Shown here piece by piece: positions 30,700-39,631 of a stretch of 64,000 nucleotides of DNA. The notes under the pieces are model-generated. The model searched no databases and was not told where the DNA came from. It worked only from the letters and a program-made list of their open reading frames with translations. The stretch's first letter is position 1. Each line of letters opens with the position of its first letter. The stretch is taken from positions 33,634,082 to 33,698,081 of the forward strand of contig NC_067207.1 in NCBI RefSeq assembly GCF_026262505.1. The letters run 5' to 3'. Made by a program: the position numbers and the translations under genes. The stretch is from Trichomonas vaginalis G3. Taxonomy: Eukaryota > Parabasalia > Trichomonadida > Trichomonadidae.

Positions 30700-31290
30700 A
30701 ATGACCGAAGAAGTTGAAACGGTAGATTTGACACCACAAACAAAAAGTTCAGAACCATTGTCAAAACCCGTCAAAGAAACTTACAGATGAAGAGAAAAAT
30801 TCAATAATAGAAAGTGCCAGGTCTGGAAATACAAACCCTAACTACAAAGTCACTTTTCATAAAAATGGAAACGGCTAGTATCTCAAAAAAGAAACAGACT
30901 CTCACAAATAAAATATTGAAGTCTGAAGGAGCTTTCGAGACAACAGATGGAAAAGTTTACTTCACTGACCAACAGTTCATTATAGAAACATCTCATTGAC
31001 TTAGAGTCGAAATATTCTAAACTTTACAACAAACACAAAAAGTTGAAAGGAAAACAAAAACAAATGGCATATGATATTTTATGAAGATGTTGACGACACA
31101 ACTGTTCCTGCAAGTGAAGTAAAGTCAGAGGAACCGAAAAGTGACGAAAAACCGATAGAAGAAGAAAAACCAAAAACTGAAGATAAACCAAAACCAAAGT
31201 TTAGTTTCCAAACTAACACCAAGTCAACCTTCATTAAGCTGGTATGGGTTGGCGTCAAAGACTTATGGCAGCAGGTGGTTATGTAAAGTA
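30700..31290 (+). pseudogene. Degraded Lys/Glu-rich gene remnant(s) of Polinton 1
   Basis: Protein-like pieces occur in more than one frame, e.g. NYKVTFHKNG, FETTDGKVYFTDQQFI and a charged KSEEPKSDEKPIEEEKPKTE stretch. It is one or two genes with a few breaks. No family recognised; the charged Pro/Lys/Glu part resembles linkers of structural proteins. Confidence 0.4.
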
Positions 31291-31321
31291 AAGAAAAAAA
31301 ATATTTTTTTTTTTTATAAAA

Positions 31322-31570
31322 ATGCCCCCATATAGAATGGATAGAAAGTCTGCTAGAATAAAAGCAGAGTTACAAAGATATGGTTGGAGAGTTTCGAAGA
31401 AGTTTAAATATAGGAAGGGAAGACCCATAAAAAGTCTATGACAAATTGTCTGGTCTTCGCTACGAAATGGATTTGGAAACAGCACGTGCCAATTATCCAA
31501 ACAGACTAGAGAGGTTAGAAGAAGAACGTCTTATGAACATGCCTTTCGATGTGTTAAACATTGCATGAAA
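31322..31570 (+). pseudogene. Small basic protein gene, broken
   Basis: Begins MPPYRMDRKSARIKAELQRY and is strongly basic (KKFKYRKGRPIK), like small DNA-condensing virion proteins. Further protein-like sequence follows (RLEEERLMNMPFDVLNIA), so the gene is broken. Function inferred from charge only. Confidence 0.4.
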
Positions 31571-31617
31571 TAAAAAATTTATTTTTAAAAAAGTGACATT
31601 TTTTTATTTTATTTGAA

Positions 31618-31698
31618 ATGTACGCTGAGTTTGTTGGAGAAGACCGTTGGGAAACTTGTTTGTTAGATGAGAAATATGAAATGGCATACCATTTTTAA
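31618..31698 (+). CDS. Possible 26-residue microprotein
   Basis: MYAEFVGEDRWETCLLDEKY... with a good T-run leader (TTTTTTTATTTTATTTGAAATG) like other genes of the element, ending in TAA before another T-run. It may be a real microgene or a remnant; little can be said. Confidence 0.25.
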   Translation: MYAEFVGEDRWETCLLDEKYEMAYHF

Positions 31699-31722
31699 AA
31701 CAATATATTTTTACATATATTA

Positions 31723-32583
31723 AATGCTTCAGGTTGAAAAACAAAGAACAAAAGTAGCAGATACAAAACCGTTAGACTATATCTTTACAAAATGCTGGTA
31801 GGACTATTTCAGATGAAGAAATTTCATCCGAGCATACAGGTTTGACTATCCAATTCGTTGGCTTCAAAGTCCTTCAGATGCAAAGGCAATAGCATTTAGA
31901 AGAGTTTTGTTTTCAAATAGAACTAACCATTTATGTTCGCAGTATATTTTCATGGGCAGTATAAAGGTTCTGATGGTCTAATAGACAAATTTGACGAAAT
32001 GAGAATCTTTACAGTTCGTTCAGACGAAAGTCTTGAGAAAACTCTAAATGACTTTCAAACTCAAATGAACAAATATTATTGGGAATTTCAAGAAAAATAC
32101 GACTCTTTACTAAATGGAACATACTATCTGAAACTAGAATATGACAAGATGAACTCCACCGTTTCATTTCAAAAGATTGAAATTAACCCTCCAAGAGATA
32201 CAGAGTTTTTATATTGGAAAGTAGACAAACGTTCTTGGGCACAATTTCTTCGGTTACTAAACCAGAACGAACCATTACCACCAGATGGTCCATTTCAATT
32301 TATACTTCCACCAGCAGATTTGACAGTTTATAGAAACGTGTTTGACCCTCAAAATGTTATGTGTCATGCAAGTTTCAGTTCAAGCAACAATAGTTTTCTA
32401 TGTATTGGTAAGGACTTTTATGACTTTGCTTCTAAATTCTACGAACCACCTAGTAACAGTTTCTCTGACTTTCAAGTTTGGTTCACAACAAATGGTGTGC
32501 AACATATTATTCCATTGTACTATGACTTTTATCTCGAATTGTCTTTCATATATAACTACGGAAAAGTGCTGAAAAAGTATTGA
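31723..32583 (+). pseudogene. Element-specific protein family, copy 2 (broken)
   Basis: Paralogue of 26661-27509 on the opposite strand. The long frame (31933-32583, 216 residues) contains WKVDKRSWAQFLRLLNQNEP, FSSSNNSFLCIGKDFYDFAS and ends FYLELSFIYNYGKVLKKY. Shared sequence begins further upstream near 31723, so this copy is broken as well. The two copies flank the fibre-integrase block in inverted orientation. Confidence 0.6.
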
Positions 32584-32604
32584 AAAATAATGTTTATGTT
32601 AGCA

Positions 32605-32618
32605 TGTTAGATCTAACA
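32605..32618. repeat. AGATCT-centred palindrome, first copy
   Basis: TGTTAGATCTAACA, a perfect 14-bp palindrome just after the stop of the copy-2 family gene. It is followed by TTTTCTAACC and TTTTCTAACA arms, as in the modules at 33.6-37.7 kb. Confidence 0.7.
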
Positions 32619-32720
32619 CGTTTTCTAACCACTTTTCTAACATCGTAGAAAACTCATGAAAACAATTTATTTTTGACACTTTCACAAAAAACATAAAAAA
32701 AGTGAGTTAAAATGAGATGT

Positions 32721-33005
32721 TTACTGAACTGGTTGGATGTCGCCTTCACAGGTTATGTAGAATGGTTGACCAGAGTAGTGAAGGAGACCCTTGAGAATTT
32801 GTATAATTCGTGGAATTGGACTCTCTCTGTTTGGAAGTTGTATCCAAGGACGCTTGGCAAAGAACTTTATAATGGCTTCCTTCTTTGCTTGCTTTATGTC
32901 GTCGTAGGCTGTCCCGTCTGGTACGTCAATTGGAATTCCAGTCGAAATCTCGAGATTCAAGGCAGCCCTTCCAGAAATAGTGGTGAACTTGACCTTGGGC
33001 TTCAT
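32721..33005 (-). CDS. Hypothetical protein, about 94 residues
   Basis: The minus frame starting at ATG 33005 (MKPKVKFTTISGRAALNLEI) has a balanced composition and ends CEGDIQPVQ. The opposite frame over the same DNA is Trp-rich and improbable. The sequence ISTGIPIDVPDGTAYDDIKQ is well mixed and probably folded. GC is higher than in neighbouring genes. The frame stays open a little further upstream without an ATG. No family recognised. Confidence 0.5.
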   Translation of the reverse strand: MKPKVKFTTISGRAALNLEISTGIPIDVPDGTAYDDIKQAKKEAIIKFFAKRPWIQLPNRESPIPRIIQILKGLLHYSGQPFYITCEGDIQPVQ

Positions 33006-33032
33006 GACCTTGCGCAAGTAGTCTTTTACGCA

Positions 33033-34331
33033 GTCGTTAATTTAAATTAGGTAAACTGCCTCGTCGGTAGGTTCGACCTCGACCATTGCTACTGTCAGTA
33101 AAAGTACTGCTACTGTCAGAAAAAGTACTGCTACTGTCAGTAAAAGTACTGCTACTGTCAGTAAAAGTACTGCTACTGTCAGTAAAAGTACTGCTACTGT
33201 CAGTAAAAGTACTGCTACTGTCAGTAAAAGTACTGCTACTGTCAGTAAAAAGGAAAATTTGAGAGGGTTTTCGACGATAAAGTACTGCTACTGTCAGAAA
33301 AAGTACTGCTACTGTCAGTAAAAGTACTGCTACTGTCAGAAAAAGTACTGCTACTGTCAGTAAAAGTACTGCTAGTAGCAGAGATTTTTATCGTTGGTGG
33401 TCTGACGGTTAAGCCACAAACGAATGTCCCACGTCCCACCAACCCTTGGTTGTTCCAGCAATTCCAATCTCAATCCAAATCGAAGAGAGACCAAGAGTTC
33501 GAAGAAGGTCTGAACCGCTTACGCAAAGAGTATGCTACAGCTCCAATTGAGAGAAAGTTGTTCCCGGACCAAAAAATAATGTTTAGGGTAGATGGTTAGA
33601 TCTAACCTCATTTCTACCCTCATTTCTACCCTCATGAATTTTCATGAATTTTCATGAATTTTATATATTAATGTTTTCGTTAATTTAAATTAGGTAAACT
33701 GCCTCGTCAAATCCTTCTGGCATTCCGAGTCCTTCCATCCGACAGGAAAAAATTTTCCCGACAACAGGAAAAAATTTTCCCGACAACTGGAAAAAATTTT
33801 CCTTCCGACAGGAAGAACTCTTCCAGTTGTCCGTCCGTAAACCATTCAAATTTTCGAAAATTGAGAACTTTTTGGTCGAACTTCAGAAAAAGTTTTTCCT
33901 TCCAACAGGAAAAAATTTTCCTTCCAACAGGAAAAAATTTTCCATCCGACAGGAAAAAATTTTCCCGACAACTGGAAAAGTTCTTCCTTCCGACAGGACA
34001 CAAACGAATGTCCGACGTCCCTCTTCCTGAACGCCTTCCCAAACCAGAGGAACCTAAAGCACCAGCCCCTGCACCTCAGTTCCAGCAAGTACCTCTGAAT
34101 TACTACCAATTTCCACCTCAAGGTTACTACCCACCACAAGGCTTCCCGAACTACCCTCCTCAGCCTATGCCTTACTGCCCCAACCCTTGGTTGTTCCAGC
34201 AATTCCAATCTCAATCCAAATCGAAGAGAGACCAAGAGTTCGAAGAAGGTCTGAACCGCTTACGCAAAGAGTATGCTACAGCTCCAATTGAGAGAAAGTT
34301 GTTCCCGGACCAAAAAATAATGTTTAGGTGA
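33033..34331. repeat. Tandem duplication of about 640 bp with different internal minisatellites
   Basis: Unit 1 (about 33033-33600) and unit 2 (about 33676-34331) start with the same CGTTAATTTAAATTAGGTAA block and end with the same roughly 150-bp coding-like block. At the same inner position unit 1 holds about a dozen copies of a 21-bp repeat (TACTGCTACTGTCAGTAAAAG; 33085-33375), while unit 2 holds a GACAGGAAAAAATTTTCC-type repeat (about 33735-34005). Confidence 0.85.
34010..34331 (+). CDS. Pro/Tyr-rich C-terminal protein segment
   Basis: This plus frame runs LPKPEEPKAPAPAPQFQQVP, YYQFPPQGYYPPQGFPNYPP and then a charged helix DQEFEEGLNRLRKEYATAPI before a stop at 34329-34331. It opens further left through the minisatellite. 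The last 50 codons recur in unit 1 (33443-33597), so this is the conserved 3' end of a duplicated gene with a hypervariable front. No family is recognised. PPQGY repeats occur in self-assembling structural proteins. Confidence 0.45.
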
Positions 34332-34472
34332 AGAGGTGAGATCTCACCCGTTTTCTCACCTCTTTTCTCACCTCTTGAATTTGTCATGACTTCTTCGTAA
34401 ACTAAACGTAAATGTTTTGTGAAGAATATAGCAACAGTCTGAATTCCGGCGGTTGCTTTTTATACAAAATTC

Positions 34473-34640
34473 ATGCAGGAAATTCTTGAGTTTTGGTTGA
34501 AAGAATACGGTGGAGCCAAATGTGGCTCGACCTCAAAACAAGCATTTTATGAGCTTACAAAGGGTGTTATGAATGAATTCAGCAACATACATCCTGACCT
34601 CGTTCATTTTGTTGCTAAATTCAGTAAAAATATATTTTAG
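34473..34640 (+). CDS. 55-residue hypothetical protein
   Basis: MQEILEFWLKEYGGAKCGST..., mixed composition with two predicted helices, ending FVAKFSKNIF. Its stop lies in the TTTTAGGTGAAG that opens a palindromic module. The leader TTTTTATACAAAATTCATG is T-rich. It is the only sensible frame between the modules at 34.3 and 34.65 kb. Confidence 0.4.
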   Translation: MQEILEFWLKEYGGAKCGSTSKQAFYELTKGVMNEFSNIHPDLVHFVAKFSKNIF

Positions 34641-34943
34641 GTGAAGTGGTGAGATCTAACACGTTTTCTAACCTCATTTCTAACCTCTTGAATTTTCATG
34701 AATTTTATATATTAATGTTTTCGTTATGCCACTTTGTGCCGTCAGTCAGTCAGTCAGTCAGTCAGTTTAGGAAATTTACACCAAAAATAATGTTTAGGGT
34801 AGAAGGTTAGATCTCACCTGTTTTCTCACCTGTTTTCTCACCTGTTTTCTCACCTCATGAATTTTCATGAATTTCCTTAAGATAGAAAAAATAAAATTAG
34901 TTTTATTTTGTATTTTTTTGTATAAAAGATATGATTTCAGGGA

Positions 34944-34982
34944 TTTTTTTGACGAAGTGTTAATGTTCACTTCGTCAAAAAA
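34944..34982. terminator. GACGAAGTG hairpin, copy 1
   Basis: Stem GACGAAGTG (34951-34959) pairs with CACTTCGTC (34968-34976), flanked by a T-run and an A-run that extend the stem. The upstream context TTTCAGGGAT is shared with the other two copies in this element. Role as terminator or packaging/recognition site is a guess. Confidence 0.5.
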
Positions 34983-35946
34983 TAACAGTTATCTAATGAA
35001 AAAGTGTCATTTTTTTCATTTTTTTGTATTTGACGAGAATGTTTAGGGTAGAAGGTTAGATCTAACCTGTTTTCTCACCTGTTTTCTCACCTCATGAATT
35101 TTCATGATTTCATCGTAAATGTTTTGTCAAAACTTCTTCGTAAATGTTTTGTCAAAACTTCTTCGTACATGCTTTGTCAAGACTTTTTCGTACATGCTTT
35201 GTCAAACATGAACGTATATGTTTTGTCAAACATGAACGTACATGTTTTGTCAAAACTTCTTCGTAAATGTTTTGTCAAGACTTCTTCGTAATGAGCGTAA
35301 ATCAGACAAAAATATATTTTAGGTGAAGTGGTGAGATCTCACCTGTTTTCTCACCTGTTTTCTCACCTCATGAATTTTCATGATTTCATCGTACATGCTT
35401 TGTCAAGACTTCTTCGTATATGTTTTGTCAAAACTTCTTCGTTTATGTTTTGTCAAACATGAACGTACATGTTTTGTCAAACATGAACGTACATGTTTTG
35501 TCAAGACTTCTTCGTACATGTTTTGTCATGATTTCATCGTAATGAGCGTAAATCAGACAAAAATATATTTTAGGTGAAGTGGTGAGATCTCACCTGTTTT
35601 CTCACCTGTTTTCTCACCTCATGAATTTTCATGATTTCATCGTAAATGTTTTGTCAAAACTTCTTCGTTTATGTTTTGTCAAACATGAACGTACATGCTT
35701 TGTCAAGACTTCTTCGTACATGTTTTGTCATGACTTCTTCGTAAATGTTTTGTCATGATTTCATCGTAATGAGCGTAAATGACCAAAAAATAATGTTTAG
35801 GGTAGAAGGTGAGATCTCACCTGTTTTCTCACCTCTTTTCTCACCTCATGAATTTTCATGAATTTTCCCGAAATAAAAAATAAAGTTAGTTTTATTTTTT
35901 TTCATTTTTTTGTATTTTTTTGTATGTAAAGATATGATTTCAGGGA

Positions 35947-35984
35947 TTTTTTTGACGAAGTGTTACTCTTCACTTCGTCAAAAA
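35947..35984. terminator. GACGAAGTG hairpin, copy 2
   Basis: Same stem (35954-35962 with 35971-35979) and the same TTTCAGGGAT upstream context; only the 8-nt loop differs. Confidence 0.5.
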
Positions 35985-36175
35985 ATAACAGTTATATAAT
36001 GAAAAGTGTCATTTTTTTCATTTTTTTGTATTTGACGAGAATGTTTAGGGTAGAAGGTTAGATCTAACCTGTTTTCTACCCTCATTTCTACCCTCTTGAA
36101 TTTTCATGAATTTCCCCGAAATAAAAAATAAAGTTAGTTTTATTTTATTTATTTTTTTTATTTTGTATAAAAGAT

Positions 36176-37114
36176 ATGATTTCAACAATCGGCACAACAA
36201 CAATTCAAACAACAGCACCAAACTCGTTAGTCATGAATCCAACATCTATGTTAGTAGAAATGAAAAGCTTCATTCCTTCTTCATATACTTTCGAAACAAA
36301 AATCCAGAAGATAAAGCAAGAACTTTTAACAAGTAATTTAGACTGTAGTGCGAAAGATGAAGAAAATGAAGAATATCTTTATGAAATGCAGGACATTATT
36401 GACCATTTGCCTAAACTACCTGAAATTCAGCAACAAAAACTCACTATTCCTGAATTCGACGAAATTGAAGTGAAACCAACTGACTCAGTAGAAATAAAGA
36501 AGTTCATACGTAAGGTAAATTATGAATTCCTTGGTTTTCATTGCAACCATAAGGTTATGGACAAAGATTGCGATATGGTATATAAGAATGTTTCTGACAT
36601 ATATAAATCTGAAGAATTTAAGACATACGACAACTTTGTTTCGTTAGTTGCTGAATGTGTTTGGGAAATAAGAGATAAAGATAGAAGAGGCAAAGTATGG
36701 AACAAACAGATAAAACCAGCAGCTTTTGAGTTAAAGAAAACCATTGACGCCTTAGTTGTTTTAGCAGGTAAGGTTTCAGAATATAACGCAAAAATGAACC
36801 CGCAATGTTCTAAATGTAAAGCAGCAATTAGGAAATATAACTACTCCGTCAAAGAGATAGAACGTATGCGAAACGACTATGCAGACTTAAAGAAAGAAGC
36901 AGAGAAGCCGGTAGAAAATAAAATGGACATGTTAGAATTTCTGAACAAAAACTATCCAACAGCAGAAGATTTCCTTCTATCTGACGTCAAGAAGAAGTAT
37001 AAAGAAACTTTCGGTATCGTTAAAACTTTTGACATACTGACAGAAGAAATAGAAGCTACGAAATTGTTTAGAATTTCAAATATACATCGTACAATTCATG
37101 TAAAACGCTTGTGA
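36176..37114 (+). CDS. Hypothetical helical protein with CxxC motif, framed by inverted repeat arrays
   Basis: 312 residues. The N-terminus is Thr/Ser-rich (MISTIGTTTIQTTAPN). The middle is helical (VKPTDSVEIKKFIRKVNYEF) with Cys/His at FHCNHKVMDKDCDM. A CSKCKAAIRKYNYSVKEIER segment opens a coiled coil (about 205-245), and the charged C-terminus ends HRTIHVKRL. Cys and His could form a small zinc site. The frame is clean, unlike many neighbours. Palindromic arrays lie on both sides in opposite orientations. The leader TTTTATTTTGTATAAAAGATATG is the standard element signal. No family recognised. Confidence 0.65.
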   Translation: MISTIGTTTIQTTAPNSLVMNPTSMLVEMKSFIPSSYTFETKIQKIKQELLTSNLDCSAKDEENEEYLYEMQDIIDHLPKLPEIQQQKLTIPEFDEIEVKPTDSVEIKKFIRKVNYEFLGFHCNHKVMDKDCDMVYKNVSDIYKSEEFKTYDNFVSLVAECVWEIRDKDRRGKVWNKQIKPAAFELKKTIDALVVLAGKVSEYNAKMNPQCSKCKAAIRKYNYSVKEIERMRNDYADLKKEAEKPVENKMDMLEFLNKNYPTAEDFLLSDVKKKYKETFGIVKTFDILTEEIEATKLFRISNIHRTIHVKRL

Positions 37115-37740
37115 AAAAACTGGGGTGAGAAAACAGGTGAGAAATGAGGTTAGATCTAACCTTCTACCCTAAAATATATTTTTGTCTGATTTACGCTCAT
37201 TACGAAGAAGTTTTGACAAAACATTTACGAAGAAGTCTTGACAAAACATGTACGAAGAAGTTTTGACAAAACATTTACGATGAAATCATGAAAATTCATG
37301 AGGTGAGAAAACATATACGTTCATGTTTGACAAAACATTTACGAAGAAATCATGAAAATTCATGAGGTGAGAAAACAGGTGAAAAAACGGGTGAGATCTC
37401 ACCACTTCACCTAAAATATATTTTTGTCTGATTTACGCTCATTACGAAGAAGTCTTGACAAAACATGTACGATGAAATCATGAAAATTCATGAGGTGAGA
37501 AAACAGGTGAGAAAACAGGTGAGATCTCACCACTTCACCTAAAATATATTTTTGTCTGATTTATGCTCATTACGATGAAGAAGTCTTGACAAAACATTTA
37601 CGAAGAAGTCTTGACAAAACATGTACGAAGAAGTCTTGACAAAACATGTACGATGAAATCATGAAAATTCATGAGGTGAGAAAACAGGTGAGAAAACAGG
37701 TGAGATCTCACCACTTCACCTAAACATTATTTTTGCTGAA
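37115..37740. repeat. Array of palindromic modules, reverse orientation
   Basis: Four modules centre on AGATCT at 37148, 37390, 37518 and 37699, with their TGACAAAACATTTACGAAGA minisatellites, all reverse-complement to the array at 34.6-36.1 kb. Together the two arrays form an interrupted inverted repeat around the 312-residue gene. Confidence 0.85.
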
Positions 37741-37770
37741 TTCAGCAACAAAATTCTTGATTTCAGGGAT

Positions 37771-37807
37771 TTTTTTGACGAAGTGTAAATCTTCACTTCG
37801 TCAAAAA
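37771..37807. terminator. GACGAAGTG hairpin, copy 3
   Basis: Stem 37777-37785 with 37794-37802, again preceded by TTTCAGGGAT. Shortly downstream (37847-37890) lies a stray copy of the repeat GCGAGTAAGTAAAAAA...AACTCTATGAAA, which is coding in the 38651 gene. Confidence 0.5.
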
Positions 37808-37952
37808 ATGGCATAAGATTGCTTCCCTCGGAAAACCGAGAGAAGAACAGCGAGTAAGTAAAAAAACTTAGTCGCCAAAACTCTATGAAATTCATGAATT
37901 TCCTTAAGATAGAAAAAATAAAGTTAGTTTTATTTTTATTTATTTTTTTATT

Positions 37953-38581
37953 TTGTATGTAAAGACATATATGTCAAACATTGAGTTTGAAACAGTTAGA
38001 AAGATAGACAATGACACCAAATTGGTTAGAATAGGTGATTTAAACGTAAGATACTCAAAGAAATACAACAAATATTCTTTGTCAGACATTATATTTCCAT
38101 CTGGAAAGAAAACAAAGGACTGGGTTAGAATTGCTTCTACTCAGAAAATTTTGACAAGAAATCCTGAGCTTATGATATCGGTAAGATTCTATGGAACTGC
38201 AGCATATCTCATCGACAAAAGTTTATACCAATAGTTTTGTTATGGTTAGACCCAGTTGTTGGATATAACTTCATAACATATGGTTCATTCGATACGGAAC
38301 GTTGCAGTGAAGGCTTACTTTACATCGTTCAGAAACCGAAGGACTTCAATACAAAGAGATATAAGATAGGAAGAACATATAATATAACTCAAAGATATGA
38401 CAGTACAGTCAATAGAGTCAAGGTTGTGTTTGTTAATGATATGAGAGCTGCAGAAACAGAACTACTTGAAAAGTTTGAGAAAATGTATGGTGCTCCCATA
38501 AAAGGTAAAGAAACGTTTGAAGTAGATAAGATAGATAAAGCTATAAAATTATTTGACGAAGTTGCTGAAAAATACATGTAA
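37953..38581 (+). pseudogene. KilA-N plus GIY-YIG-like (T5orf172/MUG113) protein
   Basis: The first part (37953-38234) has a KilA-N-like pattern: VRKIDNDTKLVRIGDLNVRY, PSGKKTKDWVRIASTQKIL, then YGTAAYLID. The second part (from 38237) is a T5orf172/MUG113 domain related to GIY-YIG nucleases: GLLYIVQKPKDF, YKIGRTYNITQRY, AETELLEKFEKMYGAPIKGK. KilA-N plus this domain is a known combination in large DNA viruses and phages, where it is linked to DNA binding. The copy looks broken. The leader TTTTTTATTTTGTATGTAAAGACATATATG is nearly identical to that of the next gene, suggesting co-regulation or gene duplication. Confidence 0.7.
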
Positions 38582-38650
38582 AGCGTTTATTTTTGGTCTT
38601 TTGTGAAAGTCAGAAAATAACGCTAATTTTTTATAAAATATTTTTTTATT

Positions 38651-39616
38651 TTGTATGTAAAGACAGATATGTCAACAACAGAGAACACAACAACTGCTAT
38701 CGTTCATGAAGCTATAAATGAAGAATACGAGTACATACAGTTTAACAAACAACTCCGTCTCATTCGTTCGGTCAAAGACGATATGTACCAAATGCAAAGT
38801 ATTTTGACAGCATGTTTTGCTCCAGATACTAAGAAACCACAAGACTGGTTTAGGAACCAAAGCACTATTGAACTATTAAATGAAGCTGAAAATTCGACTA
38901 CGGATTTTTTCGTAGTCGCAAAAACTCGAGTAAGTAAAAAACCGCAGTTGCCAAAACTCTATGAAAACAGTGAAGAACAGCGAGTAAGTAAAAAACCCCA
39001 GTCGCCAAAACTCTATGAAAACAGTGAAGAACAGCGAGTAAGTAAAAAACCCCAGTCGCCAAAACTCTATGAAAATCGTGAAAAATTGCCAAACGGTTTG
39101 AGAGGATATTATGTACATAGACTTCTTGTAAATGCTGTTGCAATGTGGGCTTCGCCTCGTTATGCTTGGAATATTTACAGACTTCTTGACGAAATTCATA
39201 GACAAGAACGTGAAGAGCTAGAGAACAAGCTTGAAGCAAAAGACAAAAGCATTCAGAAAAGAATACCACGTTCGGTACCAAAAGGAAAGGAAAAGAACTA
39301 TAAGTATATGATTTATACTGAAGAGATGGAAAATGAAGAAGATAAAGATATGGTTATGTTGCATTTAGTCAGAAGAAACAACAAAAGCTTTTACGACCTT
39401 GCTAAGATTTACAAATCTGACAGAAATTGGTTCTATCGCGAAAACTTACCGATTTCAATGACCCCAAATGAAGATGTGAAACAAATAGTTCAAGATACGT
39501 TACCTCAAACACACTATGATATGAAAGGTTGTACAATACTTACATTCAAAGAAGACTTACCGCTACTGAAAGAAAAAATAACAGAGTATTTTGACAACTT
39601 CAAACAAGTAGGGTAG
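38651..39616 (+). CDS. KilA-N domain protein with an 18-residue repeat insertion
   Basis: 321 residues. The KilA-N core is split: APDTKKPQDWFRNQSTIELL (about 58-77) and LRGYYVHRLLVNAVAMWASP, RYAWNIYRLLDEIHRQ (about 145-185). Between them lie three copies of an 18-residue repeat (RVSKKPQSPKLYENSEEQ; about 94-144), coded by a 54-bp tandem repeat. A coiled segment and a C-terminal domain like those after viral KilA-N cores follow (KNYKYMIYTEEMEN, IQKRIPRSVPKGK). KilA-N binds DNA. The DNA at 38893-38914 can form a GACTACG/CGTAGTC hairpin at the edge of the repeat, consistent with insertion of repeat DNA into the domain. Confidence 0.7.
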   Translation: MYVKTDMSTTENTTTAIVHEAINEEYEYIQFNKQLRLIRSVKDDMYQMQSILTACFAPDTKKPQDWFRNQSTIELLNEAENSTTDFFVVAKTRVSKKPQLPKLYENSEEQRVSKKPQSPKLYENSEEQRVSKKPQSPKLYENREKLPNGLRGYYVHRLLVNAVAMWASPRYAWNIYRLLDEIHRQEREELENKLEAKDKSIQKRIPRSVPKGKEKNYKYMIYTEEMENEEDKDMVMLHLVRRNNKSFYDLAKIYKSDRNWFYRENLPISMTPNEDVKQIVQDTLPQTHYDMKGCTILTFKEDLPLLKEKITEYFDNFKQVG

Positions 39617-39631
39617 ATGAACTCTTTATTT

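Larger units (their letters stand above)
34641..36110. repeat. Array of palindromic modules and 24-25 bp minisatellites, forward orientation
   Basis: Seven modules centre on AGATCT at 34648, 34805, 35054, 35330, 35581, 35808 and 36056; earlier ones are at 33594 and 34335. Each reads TTTAGGTGA or TTTAGGGTAGA, an AGATCT palindrome, then two or three TTTTCTCACCT-type arms and ATGAATTTTCATGA. Four of the modules lead into blocks of CTTCTTCGTAAATGTTTTGTCAAAA repeats ending ATGAGCGTAAAT. No protein is credible here. (GTCA)n lies at 34741-34765. Confidence 0.85.

Noticed and set aside
32712-33050. Plus-strand 112-residue frame
   Set aside because: Trp-rich, improbable composition; the minus-strand frame over the same DNA looks far more like a protein.
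33085-33375. Regular 21-bp repeats resembling a CRISPR array
   Set aside because: Units are directly tandem with no unique spacers, and the genome is eukaryotic; it is a minisatellite.
35094-35577. Open frames through the minisatellite (YMLCQDFF-type repeats)
   Set aside because: They arise from repeat units of 24-25 bp that do not keep frame between modules; composition is not protein-like and neighbouring modules break them.
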